From positions 1,674,001 to 1,738,000 of the forward strand of contig JAGFMI010000005.1 of assembly GCA_021030905.1 (NCBI GenBank): DNA of 64,000 nt, written 5' to 3'. The notes under the pieces were generated by a model, which worked only from the letters and a program-made list of their open reading frames with translations, was not told the DNA's origin and ran no database searches. Positions 24,091-35,721 of the stretch are shown piece after piece (the first letter of the stretch is position 1; every line of letters begins with the position of its first letter). Position numbers and translations under genes: made by a program. Origin of the DNA: Pyrenula massariospora (lineage: Eukaryota; Ascomycota; Eurotiomycetes; Pyrenulales; Pyrenulaceae).

Positions 24091-25133
24091 AGCATCCGTA
24101 AATAGGGATCAAGACTAAGCGATCAGTAATGAGGCATTGGCAAAACGTCTTTAATAGGTTAAGGTATGACCGTCCTAAGTCGATGATGTAACGAGTGAAA
24201 AGGCTAATGAAATCACAGAACTGCTACTCGGAGGAAGAGGATTTAGTCAGACGAAAAGAGTTCGAAATGGGAAGTTATAGTGGGTGGGCTGTCGTTGACG
24301 TGAAGCCTTGGGGCATGGTGGAGGGGCAATGCAGTGGCTTGGCCTGGCCGAAGGTGATTCGCCGCTGCATGAATCGTCGCACGCAGACTGAGGGTTGTCT
24401 CTGGCTATGGGGCTGCGTGGTCATTCGTCAGCAGGCCGAAACGGTTCACCAGGTTCAAGTCGCGACTTCTGCTTCTTTGGCTGAGGTAGGACGATGGACA
24501 TGAAATCGGGTATAGCTCAGAAACTCAATGTTATTTGACGGAGGAACGGCATTCCGACCTTTTTACAGAAAGTATCTACAGTCTTTGAGCACAACTTCCC
24601 CGTTCATTTTCGCTGTTCTAGCCTTCGCTTAGGGCGATATTGGCCACAACTTGTGTCTCTCCCTCTTGATAGCAATCATAGATACGACATGAAATGTGAT
24701 CTCGCTCGGCGCATGTACTCAAATAGCACGACTGCGGCTGACCTCGCATTAGATTTAGCCAGACCACGGATTACCGATCTACGATGGCAAGAAATAGAGC
24801 TCAGATGACGAAATAAAAGACAAACTCTCGTTCTTCAAATTCACTTTTCGTTAAAATCGTATCAAGGAGATCCAGAGCTAAATCAAGAAGTCTTAAATCC
24901 CGTCAGCCGAATCATGATGATCTATTCATGCCAATATGTTTTCCAAGAAACCGTCAGCGTCCTTTTCTCTTGCCATTTCGTGTCGCAAAATTGTGAGACT
25001 GCGCTGATTTGTATCGCCTAATAAGCATGTTATCCTAAGATACACCCTCCAAAGGCTTCCTTCGATACACCTGTATTGAGCTGCATACTGGGTAAAGCTC
25101 TGGTACTTCTTTGATACCGCACCGCTTGGGGAT
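24091..25133. other. Intergenic region between two minus-strand genes
   Basis: An open frame of about 100 codons (24195-24503, plus) has no recognisable domain and may be chance. The rest is AT-richer and featureless to my reading. Confidence 0.4.
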
Positions 25134-26952
25134 TTAGCCCATAGAGAAGGACGATGAGTTAAAGGAGCTCATGGTGCATGTATCGTTTCCATTGCAAAAA
25201 CAGCAGAACCATCCAGTGACCGGGAAGCAACCACAGTGGGCGCAATACGGACGCAATTGATGTTCTGATTCCGTTGGGGGGTTCAAGACAGCTACTTCAC
25301 TTTCTGATTGTTGAGGAAAAATCTGGGAGAAGGAAATATTTCCGGAATTTTGGGTTGCTCCATGATGAAGCCCAGTCTCAGAAAGATGATCATTCGTGGT
25401 CGTGAAAGCTGGGGACAACTGCGAGGCTCCTTGTCCGCTGATTGTACGGTAGGCTTGTGTAGGAACACTACCGTGTGAAGTTTGAATGTTTCCAGAAGTA
25501 TCGTCCCCCGGTGACCAGTCCGACATTTGAGGCACTGAAAGCGTTTGACCAATTTCTTGCATCAACTCTTCCTTACCTTTGCGGAACGTTTGATCGATTT
25601 CAAGTTCTTTGAGCCGGGTTTCTTCTTGAAGTCTCTTCTTGGCGTCGTCGCGGTCCATCTGCAATCTTTCTAATGCGGTCCAGAATCTAAGCATTAGCGC
25701 ATATGCGGCGGCTGTGCCTACTCCTCCAGCGTTTCCCAGACGTGCAAGCAGCGCATCACCGTTCAAGGGATTTGCACTGTCTTGTATATCAGACGGATCG
25801 TCAGCCCCTTAGTAAGCACTGTCAGCTTTGCCTTGAAAAGCTCAGTGCACAAGATTGCCCTTACAGCAGCTTGGTATCTTGTCCTCCACGTCTGGTGAAA
25901 TGCCGAAAAGTCTCATGTAGGTCGCCTTCCATCGCTGCTCAGTCCTTTGTTCCGGGGGAACTCCGTAGGCTTTCTTCCCTGGATCTTGCACTTCTTTTAT
26001 GGTTGCCTCGTCCAAATCACCATTAGGTTGCTTGTGCTTGTTAGGAAGATGATCCTGGATTGCTCCGGTCAGTCATGACTTCTAGCGTTATGAAGGTAAG
26101 GCGAAGGCGACTGACATAGTAGAGGCGTCGAATTTCTGGATATCGGCAGACTACACAATCATGATATTTGGAAGGATCACGTCGATAGAACCAGCAAACA
26201 ACTTTTCGATTCTCGCCCTTTCGGGCATTCTGTGAAAGCCGTTTATCCCCTCTCCTCCGACCCTTCTTTCCGCCGTTTCCGTCATTACTTCCCTCGGAAT
26301 CATTGCAATCATCCGAACCCCTCGCTCGCTTTTTGCTCTGTGTTTTGCTGTTCTTAGCAGCAGAAACGCTAGCATATTTCTTAGAGCTGGTGGCCTCAAC
26401 TTTGCTTCCTCCCGCCTCTGTAATTTCTCCCTCCCAGCTGATACCGAAATCTGCGTAAATGACACGGATCAGACCGCGAAGCACGCCGCCATTGAAGTCT
26501 TCCGCAAAGTGACTGCCTCCTTCGGGAGTGCTGTCAGTAAGCGCAGGCGAAGAACTGCAGTCAGATCCTGAACATTTCCATGAGGGAGCGAAATTGCGAG
26601 GCGAGATGGTCAGTAACTCTGCTCGTCTCGACAAATCATCGAGACTTGACGTAAATACACCGTTAGGAAGGCCTTTAATGGATGAAATAGCTCCCAAGCG
26701 CCTGAGCGTGATGAATTCTTCCCCTTTCTGGACATGGTGGAATGTGAGCTCGAAAGAGTTCCATGGGTCCGCATCCACTTGTCGGGAGAACAGCGCGTAT
26801 CCTTGGTTAGATGTTCCTGCAGGACTAAACTCAAGGGTTTTCAAACCATCTAGGCTTGGATCGATTGCCTTGAAGCCTTGTGGAGTTGCTGGTTGCCTTT
26901 TTTGGGTGGGACGAAACTGGGAACCAACACAAGGAAGATAGACGGGCTGCAT
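25134..26952 (-). CDS. Fungal C2H2-like zinc-binding protein with coiled coil
   Basis: Three exons (26952-26116, 26054-25865, 25807-25134) join in phase to 566 aa. Near residues 252-290 there is a fungal-specific C2H2-like block: VCWFYRRDPSKYHDC, then across the splice EIRRLYYDHLPNKHKQP, fitting the pattern C-x(n)-RDP-x3-H-x-C ... L-x-HL-x3-H. Downstream, EQRTEQRWKATYMRLFG corresponds to the W-x2-IY-x2-LF segment that follows this block in related proteins. Upstream is a basic KSKTQSKKRARG stretch, a likely nuclear signal. After residue 370 lies a coiled coil (RLQMDRDDAKKRLQEETRLK). The C-terminus has clustered cysteines (CAHCGC, CCFC and one more), possibly a second zinc site. Such proteins are common in Pezizomycotina and unassigned. 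The gene appears intact. Confidence 0.75.
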
Positions 26953-27467
26953 GGTTTAAGGCTGAAGTTTTCACCGCAGAGTACTAGACACTAATTCGCT
27001 GAAGGCTTTGAGCACGTCATTACCCGAAAGAGCAAATCAGGCCGGGAACACACTCAACCGAGGTCACGGAGATCTTTCGTCAAGACCCGGTAAGCATATC
27101 TCATAGATACCAGACTGACTGTAAGAGCAATAGATAACATCGTGAGGGCCGTTGCGGGTGTAGGATATGAATAGTTTATGTCTGAGAAACAACTGCGAAA
27201 CTTCGCGGATGAAGCGCGCAGAATCGCGCAGGAGATGCCAAGAAGAATCACGTGACAAGATCAGTCCAATGAAAGCCAGACAGCGAAGAGCGGCGGGGCT
27301 GACACGTTGACCTTCGTTCAGCTGGCACAGGGATTGAAGGATCTACAGACCAATCCACGGCATCAAAAGCCTAACCGGTGAGGAATAAAAGGAGGTCATT
27401 GCCGTGACGTTCCATTTTTTGAGCCTCATCAGCACTATGGAGCTGTGCTTTCCTGTACGCGTAGGAA
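26953..27467. other. Intergenic
   Basis: Contains the presumed promoter of the zinc-binding protein on the left. No open frame or motif is supported. Confidence 0.4.
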
Positions 27468-28049
27468 TCAGCGTCCCGCAAAAGGCTTAGGAGCTGGCCC
27501 CATTAGATAGAAGGCAAAAGTCGGAAGATGCTGTCCATCGGCGGGAGCTGAAGTGGGAGGCATGTATCGTTGCAATGTCTGAAAGGTGTTCCGCAGCAAT
27601 TCTTCATTGCTGACATCGCATTGTAGAGTCCCCGCGCAGACACCATTGCTCCTCATCTCTTCCAAGAAAGCTCGAGCAGCTTTGGTGTAGGGACCAGAGC
27701 GGAAGAGGTTCCGGGCTGCTGCAAGCATTTTGGGCGACCATTTGTCGGATCCTGCTCCGTCCAAGAAGGCGCGTTGTGCCGATGGTATGGCTGATTTCCA
27801 TGAATAGGTTCTTGATATGCGCGTGGTGAAGCGGCTGCTGAATGATCCTTGCCAGAACATGGACTTTGACAACGTCAAAGGGCTCACGGCATATTGCCGA
27901 TCAAGCTTCAGATTTGGTATCACTTGCTGCATTCGCGAAGCATGATGCAAAATTAAAATAGGATCACATATATCCACCAAAGTTGAGGCATTCAATACTG
28001 ACAGAGTGCTACAGATAGATGCGGCCACTGGCATATTAAAGCAAAACAC
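27468..28049 (-). pseudogene. Probable relic of a polyketide synthase ketoreductase (KR) domain
   Basis: An open frame of 193 codons. Its central part reads ARNLFRSGPYTKAARAFLEE, then MRSNGV, QCDVSNEELLRNTFQTL and RYMPP. This has the order and spacing of the KR domain of reducing polyketide synthases, where a Rossmann strand is followed by LLSRSGP, an AAR-x-FL-x-E helix, CDVS and the MPP turn. The upstream GGLGGLGR nucleotide-binding loop is missing or scrambled, three residues are absent before RSGP, and similarity stops right after MPP. No acyltransferase, dehydratase or carrier domain lies nearby. I read it as a decayed fragment rather than a gene; a fast-evolving unrelated protein is the alternative. 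Confidence 0.5.
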
Positions 28050-28106
28050 TGCAATTGTTATCTAAATATCGCATTCTCCCGCCATATTCAACATGTCTGC
28101 TAGACC

Positions 28107-29078
28107 TTATCGCCTCAAAAACTCCTGGGCATCCATCTCCACAGCTTTACTATTTCTCCAATCAGTTCTGAGCTGAGACCTCGCGCTCTCACTGGCCGAG
28201 AAGCCTTCCCAGGCCGGCGTTAAGCCGCTGGGATCAGATGTTCGAATTTCTCGCTGCTCAACAGGGAGTTCGGCCTTCATGTGGGCTTCATTGCGTGCAC
28301 TAGACGGAGAATATCCGTGCCATTGTTGCACTGGTATGTTCGACACAATGCGGATCTGCTCTCCTCGGCGCCGTCTCCGCTGCTGTCGGTGGAACATCAT
28401 AAAGATCACGGAGAGGATAGCGAGTACGCCAACGGCGGCTCCCACTCCGATGCCAGCTTTTGCGCCAGACGAGAGGGTGCTACTTAGCGAAGACATTGCA
28501 GAGGGGGTTATGGTGGCTGAGCTCGTCGGTGAGGATGAAATAGTCAGGGAAGATGAGGATTTTGAGGAGCTTTTCCCATCGTCGATTGGACCTTTTCCGA
28601 TTTCGAAATAAGGTAGAAGCTTGTCAGGTGGCGGGCCATCAAAGTGGGCGACATCGTGGGTAAGATTTTGGCATGCTACATAGCCATCACTGTCTGTTCC
28701 GCAGCACGCCCAATACTGCATGCTCGGCTCAAATATGACATCCGGAGCAATTCCATTTGTAGACGACCAATCTACAACAGAGATTGCATGTTAGAGTAAG
28801 CAGTATGTGAATTATAAGGTAGAGAGTGGACGGGTGCAAGATGACCTACGGCAGCGTTTGATGCAAGCTCCCTTGAAATTTGGATCAGTGCATCCTCCAG
28901 TGTACCATCCGGTTCCGCCGATCGCAGAACCTGGATAGTAACAAAAACCGTCAGATTTGCATGTGTCCGTTTGTCTGCAGCAGGTGACACTCGGTGTTGT
29001 CGAGTTTGTTGGACCGCAAGGACTCCATGATGGTGGTTTAATCGCACCTCCTCCCGGCGCGTAGCACTGCGAAGACAT
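28107..29078 (-). CDS. Cysteine-rich single-pass surface protein
   Basis: Two exons (29078-28850 and 28771-28107) joined in phase over a 78-nt intron give 297 aa from the first in-frame Met. The ectodomain carries a fungal cysteine pattern: SSQCYAPGG, WSPCGP, VTCCRQTDTC, GFCYYPG, GGCTDPNFKGACIKRC, then YWACCGTD. This is the common fungal arrangement of a Cys-rich head followed by a Ser/Thr stalk (SSSKSSSSLTISSS), one membrane helix (IGVGAAVGVLAILSVIFMMF) and a basic stop-transfer RQQRRRRRGE. A cytoplasmic tail of about 90 residues follows. Such proteins are plasma-membrane/cell-wall located and probably sensor-like. The expected signal peptide is not in the frame from this Met; see findings. 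The true start is therefore uncertain. Confidence 0.75.
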
Positions 29079-31122
29079 GTATCGGGGCTGGATGCAAGCA
29101 ATTGTAGACGGTGGTCTCAGGCCGACAAGTAAAAAGATGATGGATGTGCGAACAAATGAAGTTTATTCAACGCACATCCTGCCCCACGATAAAAGCCTGA
29201 TCATTCGGGAACCATACCTATCTACAATTATGCGACTCATCATTTTCCTTTTGAGATATCACTTCTTCTTTTGGGGTCGAAGAATAGGCTGCGGCCGGGA
29301 TGCTGTATATGTGACCAATGATAGAAGATATGTCTCTCCGAGAAGTTTCTTTTTCCTCACATTGACCAACTGTTTGCCTTGCCAAGAAACTGGATGAAAC
29401 GCACGCAGCAGCACTGGGAAGCCCCGTCCTGCAGACCAACATGGAGATCATCTTTGCCAAGAGTGTAACGGGAGTGGTGAGATATCGAAAAGAGATAAAT
29501 GAAACGGTAAATCACGAACAGAGGACACTTCGCGCACATTCTAAGAGGGGCATAGTGGAAGCCGTACGTTCCGAAATTTTTCGGTGTCCTACCCTCTGCA
29601 ACGCGAATTGAAACCAACAAAGCCAGAGCTGACGACTAAACCACTCAGCATGATACCTTCGACAAAGTCTAGATGGTCTTTCGGCGTTCTTCTCTGTATC
29701 AAAATGCACACATTTGCTGTCTCATAAAGGCAGCCTCTCTTGCGATAAGCTTGGCTTTGCGTGAGATGTTACGAACTTCGCACCGCCGAACAGACCCACT
29801 GCGGGCCGGAAGCGGGGTGGGAGAAGCTTAACGGGAGAACCAGCCACAGCCTGGAGACAAGAGAGCCTTGCTGAGAGCCAGACGAAGACTACTTAGCTTG
29901 TGGCTACATCAAAAAAGTGAGTTCATTCCTCAGGACAATTCTTCTACTATCAATCCATAGTGGACTTGATCTGAGTCTGTGGACATAACCCAACGCAGGC
30001 CTGGCGAGCCCACCCTGATTTCCTACACAAAATCGTTGACTCTTGCAGGCATCCTTACGTGCTTAACTAGCACGTGGCCCCCACCGGTGACACAAAAACG
30101 TGCATTGCAGATGGGCTTTGCCCACCCCAATGCCGACAAACGCGCTATGATCTTGACGACAAAACGTTAATCCTACTCACAAAAGTTTGAAGGTTGAGCA
30201 AGTATCTACAAAGTCTCAAAGGGGAAAACCCCTGCTTGTGTTGCAAATACTGGTGTGAGAAATCGATCGATGATTAGCCAGGCAAGGTTTTTCTGTCTCA
30301 CCCACGTGGTCGCTCTAGATCATGACTACCCAACAACCTGGTAGTGTGGAACGTTACACGACGATCGCCATAGGCTTGGCTGATCTTCTTGTGGGGGCCA
30401 GGCAAGCCCCCCGGCCCTGCCCACGCAGAGGCTCCGCGAACACCATTAACTTCTCCAGCGACGCCGCAATCAAGCATACGAGCCGCATCACAATTTAAGC
30501 TTAAACAGACAGCGTAAATCTAGCAATCCGTCATGAGAAAAATAAGAAGGAGAATTGGACATCACACTTGGGTTTGCTGGCCGTCAAATCTGGCGGAGAA
30601 AATCGTTCATCTATCGAATCCTTTGGGAGGACGACGCTAGAGCCAAGCTCTAGCTGCATCGCGGATCGTAGGGTTGTCTTGTCTAAAAACGCTCTTCTGA
30701 CAGGCCATTGGAAGACGCTTATCGAGATCCTTGGATCTAGGTCCAGCCGAACTCTAGAATGCACCGTCGTTTCTTTGTTTAGGGACTGTCGATCAGGATG
30801 ATTTGGCTTCTTGATACTTAATTGGTAGTTATTGCAGGGAGGCTCTTGGATGGCGGCCGGGATGCCCTGAAATGGCGACAATCTCTTGAAGATGACTAAC
30901 TGCATGCGAAGTGCACCCGCCGTGGACACACGGTTGGTTTTTTCTTCAGCTCCTTGCTAGTAAGTCTGAGCACGGCTACATATAAAATCGCTAAGTGCTT
31001 CAAGGCTGGCGAAGACTTGCTTTAGCGGCTTTTCCTCTGACTTATTGCAATCCCTCGAGTAGTCCCGCCAGTATTTCGACCTCGCTTTCAACGCTTCGTG
31101 CGCGCGGAGTTAGCCGATCGAT
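29079..31122. other. Gene-free stretch of about 2 kb
   Basis: Only short open frames without domains are seen. The distal part should contain the promoter of the membrane protein that starts at 31123. Confidence 0.45.
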
Positions 31123-33664
31123 ATGAGCGGAGCCATAACGGACAGCATCTCTGACGACGCCATTTACAACGGAGTGTGGGTGAACTGGTCGAAAGGAGGC
31201 ACCGTCAGGGGCGCCACACTAACACTTACACATCGTGATGGAGGGCTGCTCACCGCATTTTTAGCACTTTTTGTCACTCTCGCCGGCAGGAGCCTTTGGA
31301 GACTGTTCTGCTTCGGCCTTCATTGTGCCCTATCCGCTGGAACGGCTCCACAAGATGCTCTCCATCATCAACGGCAAGCCGTCTTACGAAATGCCGCGAC
31401 GGGATTTCTAGGACTGCGATACTTTTTACAATTAGGATGGGGATGGCGGAACAAGACACCAAGGCTATGGCTACGGATTTTGCCGTTAGTCTTGGTGACG
31501 GCCATTCTGGTCGCTTCGGTATACATTGCCAGTATCTTCTCTTCTAGGGTACGTCTTTTAGCGATAGTAGTGGGAGGAAAAGTATAGTTGAGGGACGCTG
31601 TCACCGTGTTGATCACACGCAATTTAATTATATCTCAGTCGACCGTTGTGCTTCTTGTACAAGTCGAAGAAGTCCGTCTCTTTTACAAAACTCATTGTTA
31701 GCACCGGACTATTTCGCACTCATTTGTGATTTTAAGACTTCGAACCCTACGAAAGACGACTAGGCTATGATTGCTGACTCTAGCAGATTTCTACAGCCCT
31801 TGGAGATGAAGTTTTAATCTCCAGTCCTCGATGCGGAGAGCTTGCAGGTTGGCAAGCGGAAACACGCGAAGAGTATTATCGTGACTTTTTGAGATATTCG
31901 TCCCAGCTGAACACCGCTGGTGCTGCATACGCACAACAGTGTTATGGCAATAACTCAACAGCTCAGGAGTGCTCCCTTTTTGTTACCAGAAGCATACCCG
32001 CGTTTGTTTCAAGCAATGCAGAGTGTCCTTTTGCAGGGACCGACAAGATATGTCTTCGAAAGTCTACAAATATTCGGATCGACTCCGGCGCGGTTGACTC
32101 TCACGAGCATTTGGGCATAAATGCTGCTCCAAATGACCGCATAACGTTTCGCCGGGTGATCGAATGCGCGCCCATACTAACTAACGGATACACGAGACTG
32201 TCTAATTCAACGGAGACTCCTTCCGGGGAAGGCCTCACCGAATATCTATATGGAGGATTAGTATCTAACGACTCCTATACCGTGAGCGACAATGTTACGT
32301 ACAGGTATCATGCCTTGGAGCCAGATTTTCTCTACCGCAACTCAGACTACGTGCTTGAGCAAGTCTCCTCCCGCAGGTGAAAGCAACGTTTACTAATTGA
32401 AGGGTCTAGTGTGGAATTGTTTAGCCCAGCCCATGGCGGAAGCACCAGCTTTATGCCGATTGCAGAGTTAAAACCGCGCGAATCTGCTGAAGTGTTCCTT
32501 GTTTTTCTCTCCGCGAACGACGTCAGATTCATGCAGCCTGTAGACGACGACTTATTTTCTGCTCACGACCCCTCTCCTACCCTTCGAACCTCGGATTCCA
32601 ATCCCGTATACTCAGCGTACAAATCCGACCAAGCGGTTAGCGTACTAGGCTGTGCTTACCGACATCAAATGTGTAACCCAAGTACGGGCAACTGTACTAG
32701 CCTTACCGATTGGAAGAATCTTTCTAGGCAGTCGCCGGGCCTATGGACCACAGGCAAACAGAACGCGACATCCAGAAGATGGGTTGCAGCTTATGGTGGA
32801 TTGTCTGCAGGGCCAGACGTAATCCTTCAAAATTTAGGAATAAGCGCCTTGACAGCGCGTGAAACTTTAGCCGATGGGAAGCAGGGTCCTTTACCAGCAG
32901 ACCAGTGGCAGCAAGAGGTCCTGAACTGGAATGCCATATCAATGGCCAAGGTCCAAAGGGCAGTGATCGAAGAAGCAATTGGATCATCAGATTCTTCCAT
33001 GGCGAAATATGTTGAAAAGCCTACAACCGCTGCTGGCGAACAAGTGTGCAAAAGCCAGGTGAGTGTTGACGTTTACCGTTTCACCCCAAGCCGCTAATCC
33101 TACCATGCTCCTACCTTACTAACCACCTCCCAGAAAATCAAGAGCCCATCCCACACCTCCTTCAGCGTCCTCGGCCTCTGCATCACCCTGATACTCGGCG
33201 GCTGCATCATCACGGCCGCCCAACTCCTCGAACCCGGCCTCCAATACATCCAGCGCCGCCGCAAAACGGCCACGTACCAGCGACTCGAGTGGGCGACCAA
33301 CGACCTCCTGCAAATGCAGCGCATGGCGCACGAGTCGCTCGGCTCGGGCACCTGGTCCACGGACGGCACGATCCCCGTCACGGCGCCGGGGGAGCGGCTC
33401 GCGGTGCTGGATGTTTCGGATGAGAGGCATCCGACGCTGGTGTACAAGCCGAAGGGCAGAGAAACGGACAGTCCCTTATCTAAGGATAGGGACTTGGAGA
33501 AGTTGGCTATGGGAAAGGAAGTACATGGCATGTCACCAATTGCGACGAGCCCCGGTGGTGAGACGCTGGTTGGAAGTCCGACAACTCTCGTGCACGTGCC
33601 GTCGGCGGAGAGCGTCGGGAAGCCTGGGTCTCCGGTTGGGGATGCGAAATCTGCTGCTAATTAA
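31123..33664 (+). CDS. Large fungal-specific membrane protein of unknown function
   Basis: Four exons (31123-31548, 31787-32376, 32410-33058, 33134-33664) join in phase to 731 aa. The N-terminus shows the signature of a conserved Pezizomycotina family: YNGVWVNWSKGG, then GATLTLTHRDGGLL, a hydrophobic segment, ALHHQRQAVLRN, and a second helix around LPLVLVTAILVASVYIASIF. A long extracellular region with paired cysteines and N-glycosylation sequons (NNST, NSTE, NDSY, NVTY) follows, with FMPIAELKPRESAEVFLVFL as a family block. A last helix (VLGLCITLILGGCIITAAQL) leads to a soluble tail of about 140 residues. The exon 2/3 junction uses a 33-nt intron, the shortest in the window. Function is not known. 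The gene is intact, and the last exon has the C-to-G skew switch. Confidence 0.75.
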
Positions 33665-34507
33665 GCGGCCAAGACAAAGCTTCATGCTTGGGGCTCTTTT
33701 GGGGCTAGCTGTGGCTCCGAATGAAGCCGTCTCTAAAATGCAGTGGATATCCGGGTTATCAAAAAAGGCAGGAGCAATGGTCAGGATTCGTATCTGGGGG
33801 GTGTTGGGATCGAGCGTTTCTTATGTATAGCTCATTCTTGGAAGATCGTTCAGATAGGACGTAAACGACTGTCGGATTCCAACCACAGGAGAGTTCCTCG
33901 AATGTGATGAGGCGCGCAGTCGTAAACACACATTTATTATTTCATTAAAAAAGCCTTACCTAACATAAGCTTAGCTCCCACTTAGGTATGAACTCCGCGA
34001 CGGTGAACGATTCTACCGCGGGCCGGGAGCAAAACCTTCGAGCCTAGACCTTCCAGAACCTTCATAATTGGGTACTATAGGACTAGCCTTCTTTCTTTTC
34101 TTATTTTCAACGATTTCTTTCGAGATATATTATTCTCCTGAAAGTGGAGCGCTCGTTTGTAGTGACAACTCTAGCTTGCTTTATTGGGCCACTTATATAT
34201 TTTGTACTGTGTTAAGCTTTATTACATAATATTGTCAATCGCTAAGGAATAGTCTTGCATTATTGAAAGGTATGTTCACTTAAAATTATGTGGATATATT
34301 GCTAATAACTATGGGCCTCAGGCGCAGAGCGTCGTATCAACAAGAGGAGTTGCTGCGGGGTTGGGTGCGCCTTGGAGGCTGAGTGCATGCAGCCGTACCA
34401 CCTTACCTCTGCCTTAGCTCGCTGTGTTCACGAAAAAAAATTTCTTCCCCGCTTAGTTCGTTTTTCTATTGTTCGTTCTCTGATGCTTTCATTTCCTTCA
34501 ATCTCGA
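33665..34507. other. AT-rich intergenic region
   Basis: About 33930-34340 is the most AT-rich stretch near here (runs such as TTATTATTTCATTAAAAAA), without open frames. Its composition would fit an old repeat inactivated by RIP, but no element boundary could be found. Confidence 0.4.
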
Positions 34508-35686
34508 ATGTCGGGGTTAGAAATCATACCACTTGTCCTGCAAGTGTCCAGTCTCGGTGTTGAGACCGGCAATAAATTATATAAGGCTTACAAAGAGGTC
34601 AAGCACTCCCGAAAACGAATTAAAAAATTTCATAGAAAGGTGACCCGTCTGTCCAGGGTCATTCAGCATGTCGAAGATACACTCAAAAGCAAAAAAGGGT
34701 CGTACAACGACGATTGTGTTAAATCCATCGAGAAGATCATCAAATCATGTCGCCACAAGTTCAATAAAATCAATAGCATTCTCTATCCAAAACGCTCGTC
34801 TTCGGCTTCACTACTAAAAGGTATTCGGTGGCTCAAAGAGAAACCCGAGGCGGTGGAGCTGCTCGCAAGCATTGAGACGGAGACTCGTGCGATAGATCTC
34901 TTCTTGGACTGCATCACTCTATCCGCTATAGTCGATAGCTCTCAGAAGTAAGTCTACTCGAAAAAATAGGTCGCTAGCATATTGAGTCTTACAGGGCTGA
35001 GGGGAAAATTGAGGAACTAGGGAAATGGGTCAAAGCTTTGTTTGAACAGAATAAGAATTCAGCTCGAACGTACCAAGATGTACTAATAAACCTTCAAAGT
35101 GTGGAGCAGCGGCTTCACTTTCGATCTGAAGCAATGGATACCAATTTTAACACTGCGATCCCACCTGCACATTCCGCGACCAAGAATCTCCGATCTAATT
35201 TTCAAGGCGGATTGGAAGAAAGCACAACTTCCAAAGAGGGACCTCGTCATCGGTATATCAGCACTACTGATAAGACGGAGTTCCCTTTCCAACCTATTGA
35301 AATGAGTGAAGGAACAGTTTCTCGAGAGACGCGCAAATCGGAGCCAGCGCCTACTACTCCTCCGACGTCAGCAATGCTTCTGCAAATTATACCCTGGAGA
35401 GGTCCTTCAAGTCAAGAAGAAATACGTAATCGACACGACTGGAGCTTGACTTCCAGGCAAAAAGTAATCAAAGGAGAAAGAGCATCGAGTCCTGCAGATA
35501 TTGTGCGAGATATGCTCGATAAGTACACCCCGAGTGGTTCTGCATTGCTGAAAGACCTCCTGGATGTCAAAGATTCTGAGTAGGTCTCTGCAAGTCCGAT
35601 CACAATGAGATTCGACTAAATGCTGCTCTAGGTCTTCAATACCCAAAGAAGACGTTGCCCAAGACGAAGCTACATCTTCATCCACC

Positions 35687-35721
<35 letters not shown>

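Noticed and set aside
33930-34360. AT-rich block as a RIP-inactivated transposon
   Set aside because: Composition fits, but no terminal repeats, reverse-transcriptase or transposase remnants could be recognised.
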